The translations under genes and the position numbers were made by a program. 64,000 bases of DNA from Paroedura picta (taxonomy: Eukaryota > Chordata > Lepidosauria > Squamata > Gekkonidae), in contig NC_135379.1 in the NCBI RefSeq assembly GCF_049243985.1, positions 20,606,001 to 20,670,000 of the forward strand. The letters run 5' to 3'. The notes beneath the pieces were generated by a model that saw only the letters and a list, made by a program, of their open reading frames with translations, searched no databases and was not told the origin of the DNA. Of the stretch, positions 23,698 through 35,800 are shown in pieces (the stretch's first letter is position 1; each line of letters begins with the position of its first letter).

Positions 23698-24483
23698 GAC
23701 AACCAAGTTCTGCAGTTGTTCAATATGTACAGTGCTGTTGTAATAAAGTGCTGCTCATTTGTGGAGCATGAGTGCCATATCTTGAAGAAGTGTCTAAATT
23801 GCTCCTTGGATTTAGGAATAGACAGTGACCATAGGGATACTAATTTTAACATTGATAAGGTAAAGTTTAAGGAAATTATTACAACCTTCTAATTGAAGTT
23901 ATTGGAAATTGTCTTCAGTTCCATATTGAAGACCAAGATCTGGTTTCTCTTTGTATTAAGAAAATGCTGTTTGTTATGTGTAACCTTTTACCTGGAGCAA
24001 AAAAAACAGGCTGCACAAGGCTGCATTTCATGCTTGGTTTTCAGATAGGTTAATGAATTAGATTGGAAGTGAATTATAAATACTTTTTAATTGTTTAGCT
24101 TAAAAATTAAGGATTATTGTAATTTAGCCTTCTAGATAGAGCTGGGTCAGATACAAACTGACGCCAGTTCTGGGAATGTTCTGTCAAGTGTAAACTTGGT
24201 GTGTGTGTGTGTAAGAGCGCTGACTCGGTGACCACTTGCCATGTCAGGAGCTCCAGGGCTGCCCTGGAGACTTTGGAGGTGACCCTGGAGATGACACTGA
24301 AGGTGTGGCATTATTGTCTCCATCCAGGCACAGCCTTATGAGGTAGACATGAAGCAGATATATAAAACCCTATGTAACCCTTCATTTCTTTAAGCAGGAG
24401 CTTTTGACACTTCGTCCCCCTGTGAGTTTTGTTTTGATGAAGCTAAAATAACAACTCTGTAAAGGTTTTCCAGTCTGGCATGT

Positions 24484-24790
24484 CATTGGGTAATGTTCTG
24501 CTAGACATGGTAGTCGACTTACTGATGATATTAGGTCAGGGTGCGACGGCAATAAAAAAGGCAAATGCTAAGCTGAGGCTTATTAGGAAGGAGACTGAAA
24601 AAAAATCAATGTATATCATTATTGGTTTTAAATCAGTATTATATCTATGGTGCAGCTTCATTTGGAATATTGTGTATGGTTCTGGTCATTGTACCTCAAA
24701 AAAGATATAATATTGGGAAAAGTGCAGAAAAGGGCAATGGAAATGACTAAGGGGATGGAACACCTTCCTGTGAAGATAGGTTAAAGATCT
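24484..24790 (+). repeat. Old interspersed repeat, probably LINE-derived
   Basis: Carries 'aaaaaggcaaatgctaagct', 'catttggaatattgtgtatg', 'gttctggtcattgtacctca' and 'gtgcagaaaagggcaa', a word series found in a common reptilian LINE-related repeat. A weaker relative may sit near 51340-51400. Confidence 0.4.
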
Positions 24791-24794
24791 TGGG

Positions 24795-25060
24795 GTCCTG
24801 GGTTTTGCAAGATCCCAAGAAGGGTTTTGCTGATTGGATGGGAGTTAATCAATTTTTAATATAATTTTTAATTTCCTTGAAAAAATATTGTGTGATATGA
24901 CCATATATGGCCATGTTATCCTCCTCCCAAAATCTGGTGGGAGTGTCTGGGTGATGTCACTTCTGGTGACACATGACTTCCGGGGGAATGTCAGGAACGT
25001 GTGCTCTGCTGACATCACTTCCACGGTTTCTCAATGGCACAAAGATTGAGAAAGGCTCGA
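24795..25060 (-). mobile_element. hAT-type MITE ('CTTTCTCAACC' family)
   Basis: Parallels 10185-10470: 'aagaagggttttgctgattg', 'atatgaccatatatggcc', 'tttctcaatggcacaaag' and the end 'attgagaaaggctcg'. Confidence 0.55.
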
Positions 25061-25074
25061 TGGAGCACTATTTA

Positions 25075-26136
25075 TTTGTTTGTTTATTTATTTAATATAC
25101 TGCCCTCCCTTGAGGCTCAGGGTGGTTTACATGGAACTGGAGAAAAACAATACGAATAACATGATAAATTGAACAATAGTAATACAGTCGTAAAGGTAGA
25201 ACAATATAATAATAGAACCAATATGGTAAGTAAATTCATTTAACTATACTGACGGCCCTGTGGGATGGACATATCTGTGGTGGTTTTCATGGGACAGGGC
25301 TCAGGGGCCAATGGAAGGTGATTGAATTCAGGTTGACCTGGCGGAAGAGCTCCTCTTTTGCAGGCCCTGTGGAACTGTTTAAGCTCCACTAGGGCTCTGA
25401 TCTCCTTCGGGAACTCGTTCCACCAGATGGGGGCCAGGATGGCAAAAACAGTGGCCCTGGTTGAGGTCAAGAGAGCTTCCTTGGAGCCAGGGCTCACTAG
25501 AGAGTTGGTAGTAGCAGAGTGTAAGGCTCTTCGAGGGGTGTAGGCAGAGAGGCTATCCCTTAGGGACACTGAACCCAGACCATGGATTACCTTAAACGTG
25601 ATTACCAGAACCTTAAGCCTGATCCGGAATTCAACTGGAAGGCAGTGTAGTTGTTGAAGGATGGGCTGAATGTGGGACCTTCATGGTGTTGCTGTGATCA
25701 CCCTGGCTGCAGCATTCTGGACCAGTTGCAGTTTCTGAATCAAGGTTATGGGCAGGCCTGTGTACAGTGAGTTACAGAAGTCTAGTCTAGAGGTGATCAT
25801 CATGTGGATCACTGTGGCTAGGTTTTCTGGGGCCAAGTAGGGAGCTAGTAGTTTGGCTTGGAGAAGATGGTAGAATGCCAGCCGTGCTGCTTGGGTCACC
25901 TGAACCTCCACAGAGAGGGATGCATCTAAAACCACACCCAGGTTTCTGGCAGAGTGAACCACTGATAACTGCACTCCGTCCAGGTTGGGTAGCCATGCTT
26001 CCTCACTTGAGCCCTTCCCTCCCAGCCACAGGACCTTTGAAAGGTTGAGCTTCAGACGACTCTGCTTGAGCCATCTCGTCACCGCTTCCAGGTAACTGGC
26101 TAACACTTCTGGGGGAGAATCAGGGCAGCTGTCCAT
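25075..26136 (-). mobile_element. L2/CR1-clade LINE, 3' third (dead)
   Basis: On the minus strand the first frame reads VTRWLKQSRLKLNLSKVLWL, ARNLGVVLDASLSVEVQVT, NLATVIHMMITSRLDFCNS and KLQLVQNAAARVI. After a frame break the protein goes on with YTPRRALHSATTNSLV, ILAPIWWNEFPKEIRAL and FHRACKRG. This is the C-terminal end of ORF2 past the reverse transcriptase core. The 3' untranslated end (25075-25150) has the 'actgccctcccttgaggctc' phrase and a TTTA-rich tail. It is 5' truncated and frame-broken, so inactive. Confidence 0.9.
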
Positions 26137-26330
26137 CAGGAGGAAGAGCCGAGGTAGTGTTATTCTGTATTCTTAATGCTTGTGGGGAGGGGGCAAGAGC
26201 AGGAGTGCTTCTGAAGTTCTGACCCTGCTGGTGGACCTCCTGATGGCACCTGGGTTTTGGCCACTGTGCTAGAGTTGGACTGGACAGCCCATTGGCCTGA
26301 TCCAAGAGGCATCTCTTATGTTCTTATGTG
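26137..26330 (+). mobile_element. SINE-like repeat fragment ending 'cttatgttcttatg'
   Basis: The end 'gactggacagcccattggcc' then 'tgatccaagaggc' and 'tcttatgttcttatg' is a common lizard SINE tail. It abuts the 5' break of the minus-strand LINE exactly. Confidence 0.5.
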
Positions 26331-26339
26331 ATAGTGGAG

Positions 26340-27960
26340 GTAGTTTGGCTATCAGACTGCTGAGCACTTGATGTAACAGCAGTCCTTCATATTTTCTTTG
26401 CCAGAGTCCTGTTTCTTTAACCCATAGGTAAGGTTTATCTGTGGCAAGATTTATCGGTAGTTATTTAGGACACCTAACTGGGATTTGAATGTTTTGAGGT
26501 TAAACTAATTGAAGGGGAATTGACACCAGGGATTTGATTTGAGTCAATCTCTGTCTTGTACTCCATTTGGAACCTTGGTCTTGCTTCCATCTAGTTCAGG
26601 GTTCCCTGGAATCTTCACACATAGGGCATGAGGGCAACAATGCTCCTCATTGTCTACTCCCAACAGCTGGTCATCAGAGAGATTCTGTTTCTGAACATTG
26701 ACATTCTATTTAGCAAAGGACTTTTGTTGAAACAGTAGGAAAGTTATGGCTGAATAGACCTGAGGGAAAGTACAGTGTAAATGCGTGGTGGGGGGAGACT
26801 TCCATGTGTAGGAAGCACTAGCCGCCATAACATGTATGCATGCTTACACATTTACACACAATACTTAATTAGTCACAGAAGTCACTTTATTTGTTTGTTT
26901 CAGCTGTGTTTTTTTTTCAGATGTGGCATTGAAAAATTTAGGCTTACAAAAAAAAAGAAAGAAAAAAAAGAACCAGGTGCTTCTTAAAGAACACGTACTG
27001 CGGTAATCAAGTTGGCAGTGATAGGTTGTCCCCAGCAGTGGAAGTCTATGTAAAGTTGTAGGGCACATTCACCTCCAGTTTAAATCAAAGTAAGCACTGG
27101 AAATCCCTCTATCTGGATAGGAATGCAGTAATCCCAGATTTTAGAATCCAGCATTTTGCCATTTTTGTCTCTGCTTGTTGTTTTTGCAACTTTTCCGGTA
27201 CAACTTGTAATCGACAGCTATTTACAGGAAATGTAATTTAAACATAGCAAATACAAAAATATTAGGAATGCAGCAATAGCAAAAAGGTTTTGGTAAACCA
27301 AGATGGCGGTTTCATTATCAGTGGCATGGCTTGTCCTGTTCCCCTGCCAGCTGTTGTTGCTTCTCCTGTTCACCTTCAGAAATAGATGTCATCAACATGC
27401 TTTCTTTTGCCTCTTCATGTACAACTGGAACAAAGTAAACATATTCTTAATCAACAATCCTGACCCAGAGGAGTTCGTAATGTGTTTTTAAAGCTCTTTC
27501 CTGAGCTTGGTAACAAATTTCTAAGCCTAGCCATTCCAGCATGGGGAATGGAGAATTAAGTGTACGGCATCAACAGCTTCTTGGAAGAAAGTCAGCAGTT
27601 GTTGGAAAACAGCAAAGAGATGTCCTAAAGATAATAGGATCGAGGCTTTTTTGTCCTTCCTGATTAGTTTCCCTTCCCTTCCTGCATTACAAACTGTTTA
27701 AGGGTGTGTTGGTAGTTTTCATACCTGCTGTTTGGATACTAAATTCCTATTTCAATTTGTGTTTCATCTTTATTTATTTTTAAATGCTTTTACTTTTTCT
27801 CCCCCAAAGCAGGACCCAGGACTGCTTGCAATATTACAGTGCTAAAAACCTCATGTGACCTAAATCAAGGAGGGCAGCCCATAGGCTGTTCTCCCAACGA
27901 AAAGCTCCCCTGGTGGGAGGTGGGAATATGTCTATCTAATGTTTATCCTTCCCTTCTTTC
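26340..27960. other. Intergenic / possible HEPACAM2 3' flank, no gene seen
   Basis: No coding exon seen. On the minus strand the T-rich 'tttatttattttt' (27770-27783) supplies AATAAA words about 760 bp past the HEPACAM2 stop and could serve as a polyadenylation signal, but this is weak evidence. Confidence 0.3.
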
Positions 27961-27966
27961 AGAGAG

Positions 27967-28165
27967 CCAGCACGGGGCCCTAGGATCACGCTAGGATCTG
28001 GGAGACACTGGTTCAAATCCTCACTGTGCCATGAGAAGATGCTAGGTGTCCTTGGGCCAGTCACACACTCACAGCCTAACCTACTTCACAGGGGTTGTGT
28101 GGGGATAAAATGGAGGAGAAGAGAAACTATATACACAACTTGGGATCACCATAGGGGAGAAAAGC
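27967..28165 (+). mobile_element. tRNA-derived SINE (Sauria-type)
   Basis: 'actggttcaaatcctcactg' is the B-box region. Then come 'cttgggccagtcacac', 'cagcctaacctacttcacag' and 'ggataaaatggaggagaag', the standard SINE body. It lies about 380 bp beyond the HEPACAM2 stop. Confidence 0.7.
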
Positions 28166-28541
28166 AGAGTGCAAATGAGGCCTATACACAAATCTATACA
28201 TGTCTATACATCTATCTTTTTCTGCTAGTACTCTCATGAGCAAGATAGGCTGAGAGTTAGCTCTGAAGGGAAATCTGAATTCACGTTTCTCCAAGCCTAG
28301 CCCTTCATTCCAATCACTGTATGACAATACACTTATCCCTTGTTTAAGTCTCCTTGCATCAAATATTTCCTATAAACTGGAAGCAGTTTTCAACTTTCTG
28401 AGTTTCTAGGATGGTGTTAGATGTTACCTGTCCCTCCCATCCTTGTAATACCTTTGTACTATAAAAAGAGGTTCCTTGTTGACCGTGATGACTAGCAACC
28501 AGAATTTCTGAACCCATGTTTAAGCATTAGGCCTCTTTGAC

Positions 28542-28652
28542 TTACTGCTGCTGGTCATGGTGCTGTACAGGAATTTTTCTAATAATTTCATAAACTGTAC
28601 CATGAAAATCCTGACACTGTATACCAGAGCCAGAATCTGATTGACTGGAAAC
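28542..28652 (-). CDS. HEPACAM2: HEPACAM2 exon 9 (C-terminus and stop)
   Basis: 111 nt ending in TAA at 28542-28544. Encodes VSSQSDSGSG, then CQDFHGTVYEIIRKIPVQHH and DQQQ-stop; human has GQDLHSTVYEVIQHIPAQQQ. Confidence 0.93.
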   Translation of the reverse strand, partial: VSSQSDSGSGIQCQDFHGTVYEIIRKIPVQHHDQQQ

Positions 28653-29724
28653 CTAAAAGAGGGAGATAATAGTTTTCTCTGAGAAAAAAATAGGCAAAAC
28701 ATGAATAGGAGTGTAAAAACGATTACAAACTAATATTCACTCTACAGACTGTAAGTTCTTTTGCAGTGATGTCACTTTTGAACAAGCTGAGTCATGCTAG
28801 ATAAAGGTTAAAAGCTTTACAGATTTTCAGTGTTGGCTGAGGTTACCACAATGAGGATGAAAAAAACAAACAAACGGGAAAACAAAGGCCATGTTTAGCG
28901 TTGCTAGAACAACTACTTTCTATATTGAGTAGTATGTATAGTTTCCCATTTCTGGACACTTTAAAGCTTTGTTTTGTATCTGTTTTATAATATGTAGATT
29001 GTTACAGCTATTATATGAAGATAAAAGGAAATATCTGTAACTTGGTATATGATATATTTGAACAAACACCTACCCGAGAAATTCCTGTAGGGTCCGGAAA
29101 TGCAACAAATTCATATATTCCAAAATCATCTAGTGCATTTTCATGTCCTAAAATATGTATAGTTATACAAAAAATATAAGTCATTGACAAGTGTTCAACC
29201 TAAACTTCAGTCTCACTGAAATACTTTATGTTTGCATGAACTCTTACGAGGAAAAAAAACCCTGAAGATGTACAGAAGATAACCATAATGGGGAAACATT
29301 TTGAGAGATGGAAATCCTATGAATTTATTACAAACAGTTGCATATACTTCTCTTTTTAAAGGCACTGGAGACAGATCATAACAAATAATTGAAAAAAACA
29401 TACAAACAAAACACACACACAAAATCTAGGATAAAAAATTAAAACAAATTTAGCCAGCAGCACAAAGTAAAACAAATCCTATATTATAAAATCCGAAAAG
29501 AAAACCAGCTGCATTAAAAATCAGCAGCAAAACTAAGAAATTGATTTTTATACTGAGTAGAATTTTTAAAAACCCAACAACCTTATATTTTTTCAGTGAA
29601 ACCAGCAAAATCACAACATTTGAGTATATTCCTAGGTACAATTTTCACAACTTTGCTCTCTCTCCTTCCTTCTTGATCAGTTTTATATTTCTTGAACGAT
29701 CCTTTCCCCAGCAACATCTAAAGG

Positions 29725-29800
<76 letters not shown>

Positions 29801-32800
29801 TAATACCCGTCACTCCCAGCAAGCCTACTTCATGTATACCTACTTCATGTATTATTCCATGTTACCTGAAATGCTTTGTGCTTTTCTGTAATCTGTTTCC
29901 GGCCTAGAAATATAATTAAAAAAATCCAAACATTTAACACGCATGATCCAGATTAGAAGTAAAATAATATATTTCGTGAGGAAATGAATATTTAGTTTTT
30001 CTACCTGCTCTGTAGTTTCCGCTGTATGGCTGGAAATAAAAAACAAAGACATGTTATCAATGACTTTTCTCTTTGATTTCAGAAACTGTGAATGTGATTG
30101 AACATTCATTTTGACATACCTTTGCAAGGCTGAAATTTTTTCCATAATATTAGAAGGCACATTGATATTATCAAAAATACAGAAATTCCAGTTATTATAG
30201 CAAGAGGAGACAAATATTTTCCTTTTTGGGACATCTTTGCTGATCCTGTGTTAAGGAAGAACAAAAAGGTAAAGCTGATGCTTGATTTGTGGAAAGAACT
30301 TGACCACAGTCAGGTGGGCGAGCACATAATGGCAAGCCCAATATGTTACGCCATAAGGATGCTTTGGAAGATGAACATTGCCACCATTTAAGTGAAGAGC
30401 TGCTATTGCTTTAAAGTCTGCAGTGGAAAACAATCACCACTGACTTTTTGACATCTCAAATGCCTTATTTCTATGTCTGACTTATCTAGCTTTAAACATT
30501 TAATTAATCCCTTTACTGATCTGGCCACAGAGTGGGTCAAGAGTATCTGCAAGGAGAAACCAAACTGTTCCACAGGTTGGTACATGAATGAGAGTGGTTA
30601 TGGAAACACCAGTAGATAACTGAAACCTGGTATTACAGCCAATTTAAGACTTAAAAATTGTACCATATTAGGTAAAAGTTGTTGGTATCACATATCAGTC
30701 TGCTGGGTCATTGTACAAAGTTTGTGGCAGCAAATATTTAGCGTCCTTCCCTTTCAGTTACTTTCATTCAAATAAAGGATTACGGGAATAGCCATTCATT
30801 GATCCATTAGGCATGGCAGTAACCATGCTGGGCTGCTACTGGGCATTGCGCCAAGGGGCAGCATACCCCAGTGCTTCCTGTGTACTCATAGAGGAGGGAA
30901 TCCCCCAGTGTATACAGCTGCCCCAGCTTAGTGTGCGCACATGCGCAAAACGCTGGGGCTGGAAAGCCCAGCATGCTGCCTGAAGGCAGCAGCATCGGGG
31001 TAGAGAGCGGGGGAATGGGGCCCCCACCGTACAATGGTGGGGTGCGGCATGTCGCTCTCCCACCAAGGTGGGGGTGAGGGAAGTCTCTGGGCAGCTCCGT
31101 GGAACTGACAAGGGCGTATGGACAGAAAACTATGGACAGAACTATGGACACCTAATTTTGCATAAGATCAACCTGGTACTGTCAGTCAGCAGTAGTTCAG
31201 GTAAACAGAAGTATGCCTGTGCTGTCAAATATAACAAAACACATACTTTACCTTGTTTGGCAATATAATTTAACTAGTTTCAAAGCCCCTTTATAAAAAG
31301 GGGTTTTGAAAGGGGAGAAGGCGCATGAGTCCAGCAGGGAGGGAACCCCCAGCAGCCGTGCTTTGCGCGACTGCTGGGGGTTCCCTCGGGCGGCGGTCTG
31401 ACGCTGCGAGAGGCGCTTCGCGCCTCTCGCCGCATCAGACTGGCAGGGAGGGAACCCCCAGCAGCCGCGCTTCGCGCCTCTCGCCGCATCAGACCGGCAG
31501 GGAGGGAACCCCCAGCATACTGCTGGGGGTTCCCTCGGGCGGCGGTCTGACGTGGCGAGAGGCGCTTCGCGCCTCTCGCCGCGTCAGTCCGGGAGCAACT
31601 GCGAGCCGCGCTGTGCGCGGCTCGCAGTTGCTCAGGCTGGGAATCGTAGGGACCAATCGGCAGGCGCTTCGCACCTGCCGATTGGTCCCTCCGATTGTCT
31701 GTCGTGAGGAAGGGTCCAACCCGGACCCTTCCTCATCACGGACAAAGCCCACCTCTAGGGGGCTTAACGAATTATTTAGTCCGTGGCGCCCGTGGCGCCA
31801 CGGGCTGTTTAAAGATGGAATCTATGTAGAATTCGTCTACATAGGGGGCTTAAACCATGAACTTAGGTGGATTGTGAGTGGCTGGGCAGAAGAGATGTGC
31901 CAGTGTTTGTCTCTTGTTTGTCCCTTCCTTGCATACCCAGGGAATTGCTGATCACCACTGCGGGATGGTAGGTGAATTTCCTCCAAGCCATGCTAGATTC
32001 TGGAGATTTTTGGTGGAGGGGGATCATTTAGGATGAAACGGGTCACTGTGAGTGGGCAGGTAGTTGTGAGTTCCTGCATTTTGCATGGGGTTGGATTGGA
32101 TGACCTTAAGAGGACCCTTACAATTCTTTGATTCTATGATTCTAATGCCAATGTCCCATTGTCAGTTTAGCAAGGTCAAATCACCATATGTTTTTTATCC
32201 AATCAAGATATTTGATAGAAATTTGTGAATCTTTGTTTTTGGCATTTTTTTGTTAAAGATCTTGTCACCTTCATAATTCTAGGTACATTAAAAAAAAAGT
32301 TAACTGGTGTCTTAAGTCATTCCACGCATAGTGACTGCATGTGACCGCCAGAGGGTGCACGCCACATTTTGTTGAGTACTTCTAGCTTTGACCAAAACTC
32401 CTAAGGACAAGAAAACGAAGAGCAGGTACAAGAAGATGCTTTTACGGTGCAGGACTCTGCTCAGCTAACTGCAGAACCTTCCTCTGTCCAAAAGAGCATT
32501 CTTCCAGCAGAAATACTTTACAGAGTATTGGAGGAAGGTTCCAGGATAGCATACAACTCTATGTGTTAGTTTATCATCATCATCATGATCATCATCATCA
32601 TGATCATCATCATCAATATTCCTGCCTTTTTATTTATATAATAAATCATCTTTGGTTTGCCTAAAAACTAAAAAACAAAACCATACAATCTCATCCAACC
32701 TCCAAAAGATTTGGTCCTGGAGATTTTCCAAGAAGGCTTTGCTGCAGGAACTTCCCACCACCAAAGTGGTAGAGTTGACTTGGCAGCCATCTCTAATCTT

Positions 32801-35800
32801 TAGGTCCCTGAAATTGCATTTAACCTCCACATTGTAGTCCTTTTGACATAAGGCTAGACACTAAATATATATATATATATAAAAATAAAAACTGGATGGC
32901 TTTGTAAACATTTTTCTTAAAGTGAAATGGAGGTATATGAAGGCCTGCATAACTAATACCCAGATCAGGTCCTTTATTAAGATGGTCTTAATAAACCGGT
33001 AGATTCATATGGGAGGAAATGAGAGAGATACTCCAGTCTCCAGTCTTTCAGGATATGATGGCTTGTGTAGGGAATAAATGATGTGATCATGAAGAGGAGA
33101 AAGCAAAAGGAAGCCTTGTGAAAGGAGGAAAAACAGGACATCTGTGGGATGTAAGAAGAAGAAACGTTGATTTTTTTATACCCAGCTTTTCACTATCTGA
33201 AGATACAATGGTGAAAATTATGAGGATACTTCCTAAGCTCCGAAGAATGTTTGGAAGGAAAATTATTCTCATTAACAAAGTTTACATGCAGTGATGTGAT
33301 TTTAAATCAGAGACTGTGAAAACTACCCTGGGAAAAGTCACTGTTACATACTTTGGAATTCCTTCTTCATTGGCAGACTGCCACTCAGCTAAATCCATTT
33401 GTGATACAATACTACCATATAGTGGACAAATACTGTCAGTGGCAGGATGCCTTCCAAAAAGGCTACTAAGACCAAACAAACATCTGAAAAACTAAGTAAG
33501 GACACATTTCAGAAGTTTTGATACAAATGGACCAGAAATTGGATCAGAGAGTATGCAAATTGGATAGTAATCTTCAATTAATAAACAATCACCTTCAAAG
33601 TTTAAAAGAATCCTTTAAAACTATTCAATTTAAAGTCAAGGAGGAGGATGAAAAATCAATTTAATCTATAACTGGTATGTCACTAAGTTTAAATATAGAA
33701 GAGATAAATTATATTCATGGTTTGGCAAAGTTGCAAATGAATTTGAGTAATTGTTCTGGGTAACAGTGCAAGATTAGAACACAGATAAAACTCACTAATT
33801 CCATTTCTGGCACTGCCTGTAGCATCACTGTGATCATAGGATAGGTGGTATCCAGATGTCAAATGAAACAAATCAGTACACAATTTACCTTCATATCTAT
33901 TTTTTGTATGCAGGTGCACATCAAGATGGAAGAACAGGTATGTGCCCTTGGGTGTGACTGAGAAGGTGGTTTTCTTTATACCCTGCTTTTCACTCCCCCA
34001 AAGGAGTCCCAAAGCAGTTTATAAATACCTTTCCCTTTCTCCCCCCACAACAAACAATCTGTGGGGTAGGTGGAGCTGTGAGAGCAATAAGAAACTGCTC
34101 TACAAGCACAACTCTAAGAGAATTCTGACTAGCCCATGGTTACCCAGCTGGCTGCCTGTGGAGGAGGAGTGAGAAATCAAGCCCAGTTCTCAAGATTATA
34201 GCCCACCACTCTTACCCACTACACCACACTAGCTCTCTGAGGGGTATGAGCCAAAGGACTCTTGGCATGTATCTTGTGTCTTGTGAGCTTGAACAACTGT
34301 CTTGTTGGATTCCTGGATAAACTGATGTACAACATATGGTTGTACTGGTCTTGTTTGTATATTTCAATGAGATTTCTTTGCTTGCAGCTGACTAGTTTAT
34401 TTGTAGCTTTGGGTCCTGTTAGGGAGAAAAGCAATCAATAAGTACACTAACTAATCAACTGATTAACTAGCTGATCTATCACACTGCAAGAAAATTCCCT
34501 GTTCTCCAATGAAGCCAAAAGTGCAAACAAGGTGATGTACCCATGAGAGAGAATTCCATCGTTGGGTTACAAACACAAAAATGATTTAAGTAATGGTTTA
34601 TCTTAAGTAGGAGTTACCAGAGAAAAGTCTCCAATGACAATTTTAGCTTCAGGAAAGTACTGGTTGTCACGGGTGTTTTTGCTAATTTGTCCTGCGACAT
34701 CAATATCTTGAGATGTTTCTCTAGAGCAGGGGTAGTCAACCTGTGGTCCTCCAGATGTCCATGGACTACAATTCTCATCAGTCCCTGCCAGCAAATGCTG
34801 ACAGGGTCTCATGGGAATTGTAGTCCATGGACATCTGGAGGACCACAGGTTGACTACCCCTGCTCTAGAGTACAGGCAGCCATGGGAATGATCTTTTACC
34901 TGTCAATACATCCCATGTTTATGACTGTCTCTCTTGTCAGTTAAGGTCCTGCTTTTCAAGATAAGAAGTGATGAACTGTTGCTTCCCTTTGCAAACATGC
35001 TAATATTGACATCATAGAAACCAGTACCATAATTAGTCATCGCGTCTAAAAAGTCTGAAGGTCAAAGCTTCACTCTTGGCCTGTGTTTCATGATTTTTTT
35101 CCCATTTCTTTCCTTTGAAATCTTTTCTGCTGCAGAATAGCAAAAGTTTTGAAAAAAAGAAAAATCCATACAAATTTGCATTAATATACTCAGATGAAGT
35201 AGTATCAATGTGTGAATTGTATACATTGCATAAAGATGATTTAAATTTTGCAGGTAAGATTTAAATAATAATTCCAACTCAACCTCCTAATACAGCTATG
35301 TTGAAAATAGCTGTCACTCATAGGCTTTGTCTTATGCAGTTTGTTGAAGAGTGCCATCCATTTATGGCATGCTCTAATTTCCATTAGGCCCATTACAGTA
35401 GCTATGGAGTCCTGAGCCACCCTAGACCTGAGCTTGGATCCAGTCAACTTTTCTGCTGGAGAAAAGGGAAAAAAGAATCCTATTTGACCATGCCAGAAAG
35501 CTATGTTAAGGCTTATGATACCTGAATGTACAAAAGCCCTGTTTGATTGGCGTGGGGTACAGTATGGAGGTGAAGTGGTCTAGATTGTGTGAAAAAAAAC
35601 CAGCTGAATCCATCCTTTCCTTTCAGCTAATTAAACCTTTTTTGATCAGATATCTTGAGTAATCACATAGATTTCTCTTATACATATCACCCTTGAACTT
35701 TTATGCCCAAAGAATTTTTAAAAATTATGTGACAATCATCTATGCTATCCTGAACTCCTAGTGGAAAACCATACAGCCTTTGCAGTCTGACTTCTACGCA

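Noticed and set aside
29541-29891. A frame with a long poly-leucine run
   Set aside because: The run is the TTA microsatellite read as codons.
30807-31151. A 114-codon minus-strand frame
   Set aside because: It lies in hairpin block A, its composition is explained by high GC, and there is no homology or splice support.
31327-31590. A CRISPR-like array of repeats and spacers
   Set aside because: The repeats are inverted hairpins of uneven length in a vertebrate intron, without regular spacers.
31325-31951. A 208-codon plus-strand frame and two minus-strand frames in the GC-rich block
   Set aside because: They fall wholly inside the hairpin cluster. The repeated residues mirror the DNA repeats, and no protein motif or splice logic exists.
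33960-34238. A tRNA gene on the minus strand
   Set aside because: The pol III boxes belong to a SINE, and the cloverleaf is not kept.
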